From: a virus
Length of the DNA stretch: 31,709 nucleotides
Strand: one strand, 5' to 3'
Virus record (IMG/VR): IMGVR_UViG_3300035183_000244
Coordinates: 1 to 31,709 of that record
The position numbers were made by a program, and so were the translations under genes. The notes beneath the pieces were generated by a model, which did no database searches, was not told the DNA's origin, and saw only the letters and a list, made by a program, of their open reading frames with translations. This document shows positions 14,798-20,660 of the stretch, one piece after another; the stretch's first letter is position 1, and each line of letters opens with the position of its first letter.

Positions 14798-15256
14798 CTA
14801 TTTCCTAAACCCTATTTTTCTTATACAATTTCCCCATAATTTTTTTAATGTTTCCATATTCTCATTTTCCAAAATCTTTACAACCAAATACTTATTTGTT
14901 TCTCTGTTCCAAATGATTGTCATTATGTAGTTCCAGTCTGCTTTTTCTCCCAAAACTCCATATTTCACAGCAAACATTTTGAAGGTTTCTGGCTTCCACT
15001 GTGCGAATGAAAAACTGGCAGTCCCATCTCTATCTTTAGCATTTATTGTCAAAGGTTCATTAGAACTCTCACACATTATCAACTTTTCAGCCATTTCCTC
15101 GTAATAACCTGTATCTTGGTTTTCCACAGCCGATAATTGAACTAATGAACTTTTTACTTCTTTGATATTCTTTTTTACAAGCCATATTGTTATTATTAAG
15201 ACCAAGATTGCCAAAAATATAAGCAAAATCTTGGCTTTTTTACCCGAAGGGTTCAT
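14798..15256 (-). CDS. Membrane-anchored lysozyme/transglycosylase-like protein
   Basis: The 152-residue protein has a short basic N-terminus and one hydrophobic segment (ILLIFLAILVLIITIWLV, about 10-27), followed by an exported domain. KLIMCESSNEP, then INAKDRDGTASFSFAQW and PETFKMFAVKYG, match the lysozyme-like core of soluble lytic transglycosylases, with the Glu in CESS as the candidate catalytic acid. Being signal-anchored and in the early/middle strand, it is distinct from the late endolysin. It could locally open peptidoglycan or act in superinfection exclusion. The substitution of Gly by Ser/Phe in the usual SYGLLQ-like stretch (here SFSFAQW) means activity is not certain. Confidence 0.72.
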   Translation of the reverse strand: MNPSGKKAKILLIFLAILVLIITIWLVKKNIKEVKSSLVQLSAVENQDTGYYEEMAEKLIMCESSNEPLTINAKDRDGTASFSFAQWKPETFKMFAVKYGVLGEKADWNYIMTIIWNRETNKYLVVKILENENMETLKKLWGNCIRKIGFRK

Positions 15257-15402
15257 TTTTAAAGATTGAATTTAATGACGACATCTTAATTTTAACATTG
15301 ATTACTAAATTATTTTAAATTCCTATTGTGATAGGTATTAAATAACATTTTAGTTGCTATTGTGGTAGAAACTGAATTTTTAACTCTAACATTGATTTTT
15401 GT
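15257..15402. other. AT-rich spacer with paired short repeats beside the array
   Basis: No gene is visible. TAACATTG occurs at 15293-15300 and 15387-15394. CTATTGTG occurs at 15323-15330 and 15357-15364, each followed by a G/ATAG that could form a small CTAT/ATAG hairpin. The block also carries the element for ATG 15256 (15283 downward). It may be a leader or trailer of the repeat array. Confidence 0.45.
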
Positions 15403-15842
15403 TTTCCGCTCTTTACTTATGGTTTTCCTAAAATTAATGGCTCGCTTATTAACTGAGGTTTTCTGCTAACGATTGGCTCGCTCCCGATTTTAGGATTTTT
15501 GAAGAGGGTTGGCTCGCTACAATAGCTTGGTTTGCTTTCTTAATCAGGCTCGCTACAGGAAAATGGTTTTCTTTAAAGAAGTGGCTCACTATACAGGATA
15601 GGTTTTCTTTTATTTAATGGATCGCTGTACAACAGCGGGTTGTTTGCTCGAAATGGCTCACTCATCATATACGGGTTTCTGGGGTTTAATGGTTCGCTGG
15701 AGGAGCAAGGTTTTCTCAGTATGTGTGGCTCGCTTTTAATAAATGGATTACTAAAAGAAATTGGCTCGCTCACCGACTGAGGTTTCCTTAAGGAGGATGG
15801 CTCGCTAAACACTATTGATGTTCTTTTTGATTAAGGCTCAAA
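15403..15842 (-). repeat. TIGR-like tandem interspaced guide array, 36-nt period
   Basis: On the + strand each unit is (T)GGCTCGCT, a variable 10-mer, GGTTTTCT, and a variable 10-mer. Eleven full units run without a single length change from 15439 to 15834. GGCTCGCT-like blocks start at 15439, 15475, 15511, 15547, 15583, 15619, 15655, 15691, 15727, 15763, 15799 and 15835 (the last degenerate). GGTTTTCT-like blocks start 18 bases after each. One more GGTTTTCC at 15421 and a decayed block at 15403 extend the array. On the strand of the adjacent tas-like gene the blocks read AGCGAGCC and AGAAAACC, sharing AGNNANCC. The variable blocks all differ. A 36-nt unit with two repeats and two spacers is the hallmark of TIGR arrays, which are processed to 36-nt tigRNAs. 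Strand of transcription is assumed from the gene, not shown. Confidence 0.88.
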
Positions 15843-15845
15843 TTT

Positions 15846-16523
15846 TTACTCTACGACTACATCCTCCATTTGATGCTTCAAAACATCAACAACATAAGGC
15901 TTTGATACTGACAATCCCTCTAATTCTCTCCATTTCACATATAAATCAACAAAAAATCTTTTCACCATATATCTTCTTGCTCTCATATCAATATGTCCTT
16001 TAGTCAGTTCTGGATGTTTCTCTTGCTCGTATTTCTTTCTTTCATCATAAAGTTTTCTATATGGGGATTTTGACTTAATAAAGCAATCAGCAACCTTCCA
16101 AGCAATTGTTTTTGCTAATGGATTGTAATTTACTTTTTCTCCTTTTTTTCTTTTTTGATTAGGAGATAATCCAAAATAACTCCAAATGTTGGAAGGGTGT
16201 TTTGCTTTCTTGATGTCAATTAAAGATATTAAAGCACAACCTAAAACTTCTCCAATTCCTTTAACTTTTTTTAACCATTCTTCCCATATAGGAACACCAT
16301 TTAGGCTATTTTTCAGATATTTCTTCATTTCCTTCTCAATATCAAAAATCCTTTTGTAAAAGTTATTGATTGGAGCATCAGGATTTTTCTGTTGATTGAG
16401 AGCAAAAACTTGGTTTCCCATAGCAACCCTGTGTTTTTGTATTCTGTAATAGTGTCCTATAAGATATTTGATTTCTCTTTTTCTAACTTCTGTCCATTCA
16501 ACTTTTTCATTTTTCTTTTTCAT
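15846..16523 (-). CDS. tasA: Tas-like protein: Nop/IS110 C-terminal-domain RNA-binding protein without nuclease (TasA-like)
   Basis: The 225-residue protein has a helical N-terminal part (about 1-80). A domain follows like the Transposase_20 region of IS110/IS116/IS902 enzymes: VKGIGEVLGCALISLIDI (about 87-104), HPSNIWSYFGLSP (109-121), LAKTIAWKVADCFIKS (136-151), and GHIDMRARRYMVKRFFVDLYVKWRELEGL (176-204). No RuvC-like DEDD domain and no HNH motif is present, so this is not a transposase. Its stop codon lies 3 nt from the 36-nt-period array. TIGR-associated (Tas) proteins have exactly such a Nop-like domain related to box C/D RNP proteins and IS110, alone or fused to RuvC or HNH. By family knowledge it would bind guide RNAs from the array and be directed to DNA. 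An element AGTCGATTATTAA starts about 30 nt upstream. Confidence 0.85.
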   Translation of the reverse strand: MKKKNEKVEWTEVRKREIKYLIGHYYRIQKHRVAMGNQVFALNQQKNPDAPINNFYKRIFDIEKEMKKYLKNSLNGVPIWEEWLKKVKGIGEVLGCALISLIDIKKAKHPSNIWSYFGLSPNQKRKKGEKVNYNPLAKTIAWKVADCFIKSKSPYRKLYDERKKYEQEKHPELTKGHIDMRARRYMVKRFFVDLYVKWRELEGLSVSKPYVVDVLKHQMEDVVVE

Positions 16524-16623
16524 TTTTAATGGTTAATTTTTTAATAATCGACTTTCTAATTGTTTAAAAATAATGCAAAATTCCATAAATTATTAAACTC
16601 TTTACAATAACACTTATTGCTGC

Positions 16624-16722
16624 TTAAAATGGTGTTATTGGTTCTATTTTTTGTCCTATTAATAGAATGTTATCAATTGCACCTATAAAGAAAAGCAAAA
16701 TAAGAAAATATTTGAACCACAT
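16624..16722 (-). CDS. 32-aa single-span membrane peptide
   Basis: ATG 16722 to TAA 16624-16626. The sequence begins MWFKYFLILLFFIGAIDNIL and contains one hydrophobic span followed by a short polar tail. GGTCGCAGAAAAATTAAAA lies 33 nt upstream of the ATG, which is the main support for translation. It is below usual ORF cut-offs. Function is unknown; it resembles the two tiny membrane peptides at 18909-19114 in character only. Confidence 0.5.
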   Translation of the reverse strand: MWFKYFLILLFFIGAIDNILLIGQKIEPITPF

Positions 16723-16769
16723 TTTTAATGGTTAAATTTTAATTTTTCTGCGACCATTTTATTCAATTT

Positions 16770-16946
16770 CTATTCAATTTCATAGTATTGATTTAATAAT
16801 GACTGTAACTGGTTGAAATCGTAAAGCCTTCTTTTTAATCCTTTCTTTTTTGATTTAATGTTCCACTTCTTTATCAGATAGTAAACTGTAGACTTTGGAA
16901 GATCAATGATTTCGGATATTTCTCTGACTGTTTTGTAATCCTCCAT
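16770..16946 (-). CDS. 58-aa helix-turn-helix DNA-binding protein (excisionase/MerR-like)
   Basis: ATG 16946 to TAG 16770-16772. TVREISEIIDLPKSTVYYLI (residues 6-25) is a clear helix-turn-helix. It is followed by a basic KSKKKGLKRRLYDFNQLQSLL wing, typical of small excisionase-type or winged-helix regulators. GGTCGTTTGTTAAA lies 28 nt upstream. It lies between the recombination genes and the tas-like gene, so it may control that unit. No integrase is seen, so excision is unlikely and transcriptional control is the better guess. Confidence 0.75.
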   Translation of the reverse strand: MEDYKTVREISEIIDLPKSTVYYLIKKWNIKSKKKGLKRRLYDFNQLQSLLNQYYEIE

Positions 16947-16996
16947 TTTTGTTTTGTTTATTTAACAAACGACCTATTTGTTTTTTGTCATTATTT

Positions 16997-17605
16997 TCAG
17001 GATATATTTCCACTTCTTTTTTCATCATCGTATAATTCTTGGATTCTTTTCCACGCCTTTTTTATTCTTACTCCAATATCTAACAAATCCTCCATAGTCC
17101 TTTTGGTTTCAAAAGTCTTAATATCTGAAGTTAAAACAAACTCTCCTATTTCCAATTTGGATGGTATCCAATAAAGAAAAATCTTATTAGGAAGCCTTCC
17201 GTAATTAAGATAAACAAGCATAGCATAGAAGGTTAATTGCCCGAATTTATCTACATAGTTCTGTGTCCATTCAAAAGTCCCCGTCTTAATCTCGTGGATA
17301 ACCAAATCTTTTTCATCAAATCCATCTAAAACTCCCAAAATTGGCACATCGTCCACCATTCCTTTCAAAGTAAATTCTTTTTTCTCAAACTTTGGCATTA
17401 GAAGTTTTGCTATTTCAAAATCTAACGGCAACTCTTCCTGTTCTAATTCAACTGCTTCAGCAAAAGCCTTTCCCAACTTCAACAAAGGATGCATTTTTAT
17501 TCCTTCTCCGTATACATACCTCACAACATATTCATATTCAGATTTTTCTAATAATGCCAACTGACTCCAGCTCAAATAAGGTTTAGGCGTTTTCTTCTGT
17601 TCCAT
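16997..17605 (-). CDS. RecB-like PD-(D/E)XK nuclease
   Basis: The 202-residue protein has the RecB-family order: LSWSQLALLEKSEYEY near the N-terminus, GKAFAEAVE, GVLDGFDEKDLVIHEIKTG (Asp94, Glu105, Lys107), then FGQLTFYAMLVY (Gln123). No Fe-S cysteine set is visible, which separates it from the Cas4-like gene at 11410. Its start lies within the end of the annealing-protein gene (23-nt overlap). The pair therefore looks like an exonuclease plus single-strand annealing protein recombination module, as with Red or RecE/T. Confidence 0.82.
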   Translation of the reverse strand: MEQKKTPKPYLSWSQLALLEKSEYEYVVRYVYGEGIKMHPLLKLGKAFAEAVELEQEELPLDFEIAKLLMPKFEKKEFTLKGMVDDVPILGVLDGFDEKDLVIHEIKTGTFEWTQNYVDKFGQLTFYAMLVYLNYGRLPNKIFLYWIPSKLEIGEFVLTSDIKTFETKRTMEDLLDIGVRIKKAWKRIQELYDDEKRSGNIS

Positions 17606-18305
17606 AATTTAATTCTTTTTTCTTCTCTTCAATGACCTTGTTTATTTTTTCTTTTTGTTCTTCCGTTAGGTAATCCCAAATTTTAGGTTTTCTTATCTTT
17701 TCTTCAATCATCTTTATTCCATAAATGGTGTTTTCTCTTTGTATCCTTTCTATAATCTTTTCTATTGAATCTTTAACTATCTTTTCTTCCCTCACTTGTT
17801 CTTTTACTCCTTCCATTTCCTCTGCTGGTGTTGGTTCATAACCCGCCAATTTCATTAGCCAACCATATCTATTTCTCAAAGCCTTTGCTATAGCCCTTGT
17901 TTGAGCCATTGACAGAATAGCATATTCATCTTGCCCTCTTCTCTTTGATTCTTTTGAACTTGCTATCCCGAATCCCTTGCTAACAACATTTCCGTTTTTA
18001 TCATAAACTTCTACCTCTGCTATCCACTTAATTTCTTTTCTTTTTATAGTCTGACCATTAGGTAAAAATTCTTCATACTCTCCTGAAAGATTTTCTACCC
18101 TAACTACTTTAGGAATTACATTATCCAAAGCAGCTACAAATTGCCAACCTTCCATTAAAACATATCTCTTGCCAACAATTTCAACTGATAATTGTTGCTT
18201 ATCCACAAAATCTTGAAGTTTTTTCGCAGTCTTGTTTAAAATCAAGATATTTTTTTCCCCTTCTGTTAAACTTTTGATAGATTTTTTATTATTTTCTTTT
18301 TCCAT
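17583..18305 (-). CDS. Probable single-strand DNA annealing protein (Erf/Rad52-like)
   Basis: The 240-residue protein contains KRYVLMEGWQFVAALDNVIP, a beta-rich WIAEVEVYDKNGNVVSKG segment and DEYAILSMAQTRAIAKALRN followed by LMKLAGYEPTPAEEM. I recognise this layout in phage proteins that sit beside a RecB-like exonuclease and are usually taken as recombinases. The C-terminal 80 residues are charged helix. The annealing role rests on gene context and on remembered similarity rather than on a catalytic motif. GGTCGTAGTAAG lies 25 nt upstream, overlapping the end of the previous gene. Its end overlaps the nuclease start by 23 nt. Confidence 0.68.
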   Translation of the reverse strand: MEKENNKKSIKSLTEGEKNILILNKTAKKLQDFVDKQQLSVEIVGKRYVLMEGWQFVAALDNVIPKVVRVENLSGEYEEFLPNGQTIKRKEIKWIAEVEVYDKNGNVVSKGFGIASSKESKRRGQDEYAILSMAQTRAIAKALRNRYGWLMKLAGYEPTPAEEMEGVKEQVREEKIVKDSIEKIIERIQRENTIYGIKMIEEKIRKPKIWDYLTEEQKEKINKVIEEKKKELNYGTEENA

Positions 18306-18308
18306 TTT

Positions 18309-18899
18309 TTAGTATTGACTTACTACGACCTGTTTTCTTTCTATGACTTTTACTCCTGGGATATTTTTTCCATTAAGAGCATCTCTCCTTATTCTAACCA
18401 TATCTGGAACAAGATATTCCCTTGGTATAAGACTTTCATTCTCTATCACTACTTCTTTTATCATTCTAAAAGATACTTTTCCATCTTCCGTCTTAATAGA
18501 ACTATTCATTGGCTGTTGTTCTAAAACAGATAAAGCGTGTTCTATTTTTAACTCTCCTTTCTCCACTTTTTTAGCCAATTCTTTTCTTTCTTTTTCAATC
18601 AATTTCCTTTTCTCTTCTTCGTATTTTGCTATTCTATTTTTTAATTCCAGAACCAAATCATTAACTTTATTTTCAAGAGGATAAAAAAGACTTCGTATAT
18701 TCTTTAAGGCTTCATTCAAGGGTTTTGTTATGGATTCTTTCTTTTCCGTTATTTCTCTTTTAAGATTGTTCAATTGAGTTAAATAACTACTTGCTGCTTT
18801 AAGTTCTTCATCATTTTTAATTTTCCCGACTTTTATCTCTTGAACTTTTAACTCTAAACTTTTTATTTCTTTTTTAGCCTGATTTATTTTAGTTTTCAT
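18309..18899 (-). CDS. Conserved coiled-coil phage protein next to the recombinase
   Basis: Residues 1-125 of the 196-residue protein are heptad-rich Lys/Glu helix. The C-terminal part (VSFRMIKEVVIENESLIPREYLVPDMVRIRRDAL, in two blocks, then IPGVKVIERKQVVV) is a small beta-rich module. I have seen this arrangement in many phages beside Erf or RecT genes, with no settled function. The gap to the recombinase ATG is only 3 nt. GGTCATCATTAA lies 28 nt upstream of ATG 18899. Confidence 0.68.
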   Translation of the reverse strand: MKTKINQAKKEIKSLELKVQEIKVGKIKNDEELKAASSYLTQLNNLKREITEKKESITKPLNEALKNIRSLFYPLENKVNDLVLELKNRIAKYEEEKRKLIEKERKELAKKVEKGELKIEHALSVLEQQPMNSSIKTEDGKVSFRMIKEVVIENESLIPREYLVPDMVRIRRDALNGKNIPGVKVIERKQVVVSQY

Positions 18900-18908
18900 T
18901 TTTCGTTT

Positions 18909-18995
18909 TTAATGTTTAATGATGACCTCGTAAAAGATGACAAGCAAGCCAAGAATGATGAATGATATTTGTAAAATTAGAATTTTTTTTGGCAT
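18909..18995 (-). CDS. 28-aa membrane peptide
   Basis: ATG 18995 overlaps the stop of the 39-aa peptide gene (TAATG), and TAA is at 18909-18911. The sequence MPKKILILQISFIILGLLVI, continuing to a short polar end, is one transmembrane span. The overlap junction is the same type used by confirmed neighbours, which supports it. Function is unknown. Confidence 0.45.
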   Translation of the reverse strand: MPKKILILQISFIILGLLVIFYEVIIKH

Positions 18996-19114
18996 TAGCA
19001 GAACGGAGTTCCGAATATTTCTAAGCAACGACCAATGACATAGGGCAGGAAATATCCGAAAACTCCGAGAAGTAAGATTGTGAATGTATAGAATATAATT
19101 TCTGTTTTATCCAT
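18995..19114 (-). CDS. 39-aa membrane peptide, first gene of the leftward operon
   Basis: ATG 19114 to TAA 18995-18997. It encodes one or two hydrophobic stretches (FYTFTILLLGVFGYFLPYVI) and two cysteines near the end. A consensus promoter (19190-19163) and GGTCGTTAATTAA (29 nt upstream) precede it, so it is the promoter-proximal gene of the - strand program. Early, tiny membrane proteins of phages often act on host membrane functions, but no specific role can be assigned. Confidence 0.6.
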   Translation of the reverse strand: MDKTEIIFYTFTILLLGVFGYFLPYVIGRCLEIFGTPFC

Positions 19115-19162
19115 TTTTAATTTTTAATTTTTAATTAACGACCTTTTTAATTTTTCAATTAT

Positions 19163-19190
19163 ATTATATTTCAATTTTTTAATTTGTCAA
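19163..19190 (-). promoter_or_regulatory. Main leftward sigma70 promoter
   Basis: On the - strand TTGACA (19190-19185), a 16-bp spacer and TATAAT (19168-19163) are perfect consensus boxes. Start is expected near 19156, giving about 42 nt of leader before ATG 19114. It diverges from the rightward promoter at 19312. Confidence 0.88.
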
Positions 19191-19311
19191 GTTTTTCAAG
19201 AAGTTCAAAAATATAAGAAAATAAAGAAGTTTTTAATTTAAATTCACAAGTTATCAACATTTTAAAAATTTTTAATTTTAATTTTTTAAATTTTTTTTAA
19301 AAAAAATAAAC
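19191..19311. other. AT-rich divergent control region, possible replication origin
   Basis: No gene is present. The 120 bp between the divergent promoters is almost pure A/T in its right half (19260-19310). TTATCAACA at 19251-19259 differs from the DnaA box TTATCCACA by one base. A single DnaA-like box and easily melted DNA are suggestive only. The iterons at 19851-19916 are an alternative or complementary origin. Confidence 0.35.
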
Positions 19312-19340
19312 TTGACTTTTGAAAATTTTTAATATATAAT
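19312..19340 (+). promoter_or_regulatory. Rightward sigma70 promoter for the leader RNA and initiator gene
   Basis: TTGACT (19312-19317), a 17-bp spacer and TATAAT (19335-19340) form a near-consensus promoter. Start is expected near 19347, about 220 nt before ATG 19567, leaving a long structured leader. Confidence 0.87.
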
Positions 19341-19346
19341 TAAAAT

Positions 19347-19550
19347 ATCCATTGTGCCGATGTCTGGGCTCCTTGAGAGCACTGGACATTGGAGATAATC
19401 GCGCGGGCGGGGATGCGGTTACTTGTAGCTCCCCCCGCTTCGCAGAAAAAGAGGACGACAATTAAACAATAACCGGGAGAAGGAAAAGGGCGCCCGTCCC
19501 AGCCAATCATTTGGCACACTACATTACTCCCGGTGGCGCCCTTTTCTTTT
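19347..19550 (+). ncRNA. GC-rich structured leader RNA ending in a terminator
   Basis: This GC-rich block in AT-rich DNA has no convincing frame. Hairpin 1: CCGATGTC (19357-19364) with GACATTGG (19385-19392), topped by GCTC/GAGC. Hairpin 2: GCGGGG (19407-19412) with CCCCGC (19433-19438), topped by GTTA-CTTG-TAGC. Hairpin 3: GAAAAGGGCGCC (19483-19494) with GGCGCCCTTTTC (19535-19546), followed by TTTT, a likely intrinsic terminator, with GCCAA/TTGGC inside its loop. ACCGGGAG (19472-19479) also pairs with CTCCCGGT (19527-19534), crossing hairpin 3. The two pairings could compete, as in an attenuator or riboswitch, or form a pseudoknot. The gene starts 17 nt further on. Confidence 0.72.
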
Positions 19551-19566
19551 ATCCAGGGCATTCAAA

Positions 19567-20295
19567 ATGGAGGAGAAACAAAAAAGAGGATTTTGGGCGT
19601 TTATACCATCTGTCGCATTAACAGATAAAAGACTATCTTCTACCGAGAAATTGATTTTGGCGGAAATATATTCTTTATCAAATCATCTTGGATTATGTTG
19701 GCCATCAAATAAACATTTTTCTGAAATGTTCGGTATAACTGAAACTCAAGTTAGTCTTTGTATAAAGAATCTCAAAAAATATGGATATATTGAGATAGAA
19801 ATACTTACAGACAAGGGAAATCTGCGAATAATCAGAATATGTTTGGGGGGTCTTGAAGAAAACTTAAAGACCTCTTTAAGAAAACTTAAAGACCCCTCTT
19901 TAAGAAAACTTAAAGATAGAAATACATATATAGAAAATCAATTAGAATATATAAACAAAGAAAAAGAAAAAAAACAATCTCCTTTTAAAAAGGCAGGTGA
20001 TATAACAATTTTTCATTGTCCTGTTTGCGGTCGTGATTATCCAGAAAATATGGCTATCCAAATTAGCCCCCGTGATTGGATCTGTAAAGACTGCCATTTA
20101 CAAAAAAGAAAAAAAGTGGTAGAATTTAATAAGAAAAAAACAAATAAAAAAGTTCCCATGAATGTTGATTATGAAAAAGTTATGGTTTATAAAGAAAAAA
20201 CTGGTGGTAAAATTATATCAGACGATGACAGGTCAAAAATAGATGCTATAGTTTCAAAAGCGGAAAGAAAATTAAAGAGTGTTAAAATTAGCTAA
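19567..20295 (+). CDS. HTH replication-initiator-like / regulatory protein with zinc site
   Basis: Residues 1-95 of the 242-residue protein form a winged helix (LSSTEKLILAEIYSLSN, then WPSNKHFSEMFGITETQVSL and CIKNLKKYGYIEIEI), as in Rep or helicase-loader-type proteins of phages and plasmids. The linker carries a duplicated SLRKLKD. Around residues 150-180, CPVC and CKDC form a four-cysteine zinc site, and the C-terminus is basic. The gene has its own promoter and a structured leader, and contains three palindromic iterons, reminiscent of lambda O, where the origin lies inside the initiator gene. No helicase or polymerase is encoded in the window, so it would recruit host replication proteins. 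A transcriptional regulator is the alternative. Confidence 0.72.
   Translation: MEEKQKRGFWAFIPSVALTDKRLSSTEKLILAEIYSLSNHLGLCWPSNKHFSEMFGITETQVSLCIKNLKKYGYIEIEILTDKGNLRIIRICLGGLEENLKTSLRKLKDPSLRKLKDRNTYIENQLEYINKEKEKKQSPFKKAGDITIFHCPVCGRDYPENMAIQISPRDWICKDCHLQKRKKVVEFNKKKTNKKVPMNVDYEKVMVYKEKTGGKIISDDDRSKIDAIVSKAERKLKSVKIS
19851..19916 (+). repeat. Three 20-bp palindromic iterons inside the initiator-like gene
   Basis: TCTTTAAG-AAAA-CTTAAAGA occurs at 19873-19892 and 19897-19916, and with one mismatch (TCTTGAAG) at 19851-19870. Each is an 8-bp inverted repeat around AAAA. Copies 2 and 3 are read in the same codon phase (SLRKLKD), but copy 1 is read in another phase, so conservation is at DNA or RNA level. 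A role as initiator-binding sites is inferred. Confidence 0.7.
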
Positions 20296-20316
20296 TTGGA
20301 TTTAAAATATTGAGAA

Positions 20317-20628
20317 ATGGAAAGAGAATTAAAACAGTTTATCAAAGAAAGGGCAATTCCAGATTTAAAAAATCAGGTTATAGCAATGCAATACAATCTT
20401 TTGGCTTATGAGTTTAAGATTTCAAAAATAAACGAGAAAATAAGGGAATTAGAGAGAACCCCGATTTTACAAGGTGATAGATGGAAAAGGCAACTTGAGG
20501 AGCAGGCAATTAAGAGGGAGGAGAAAAAGAGGGAGCTTGAGAACTTTGAGAGACTGAAAGAGAAAACAACAGAGGAAATAAATGAATTAAATGAGTATAT
20601 TCAATATCTTGAGAAAATAATCATTTAA
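20317..20628 (+). CDS. Hypothetical 103-aa coiled-coil protein
   Basis: The protein is almost wholly charged helix with heptad-like spacing (start MERELKQFIKERAIPDLKNQ), without cysteines or membrane segments. It follows the initiator-like gene by 21 bp and precedes the terminase genes. No family is recognised. The ATG at 20317 is preceded by an A-rich leader without a Shine-Dalgarno. Confidence 0.6.
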   Translation: MERELKQFIKERAIPDLKNQVIAMQYNLLAYEFKISKINEKIRELERTPILQGDRWKRQLEEQAIKREEKKRELENFERLKEKTTEEINELNEYIQYLEKIII

Positions 20629-20660
20629 AATAAATTGAAAACAGAGAAAAAACAACGAAA

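Noticed and set aside
15573-15812. Minus-strand frame reading as a repetitive protein with SEPxxxRKP units
   Set aside because: The frame is open only by luck of the 36-nt period (a multiple of three). It has no ATG, starts at a GTG, and the same units continue beyond it with in-frame TAA stops in the variable blocks at 15574-15582 and further units. The array is better read as guide-RNA repeats.
15403-15842. CRISPR array
   Set aside because: Constant blocks are only 8-9 nt and alternate between two types with 9-10 nt variable blocks. CRISPR repeats are much longer with 26-40 nt spacers, and no Cas1/Cas2 is present. The Cas4-like gene 3.4 kb away is not evidence for CRISPR.
15846-16523. IS110-family insertion sequence or its transposase
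   Set aside because: The N-terminal DEDD RuvC-like catalytic domain is missing, and no element boundaries or bridge-RNA-type flanks are visible. Only the C-terminal-type domain is shared.
19340-19561. Minus-strand open frame of 73 codons opposite the leader RNA
   Set aside because: It is the reverse of a GC-rich structured leader with a clear + strand promoter; composition is atypical and no start signal is present.
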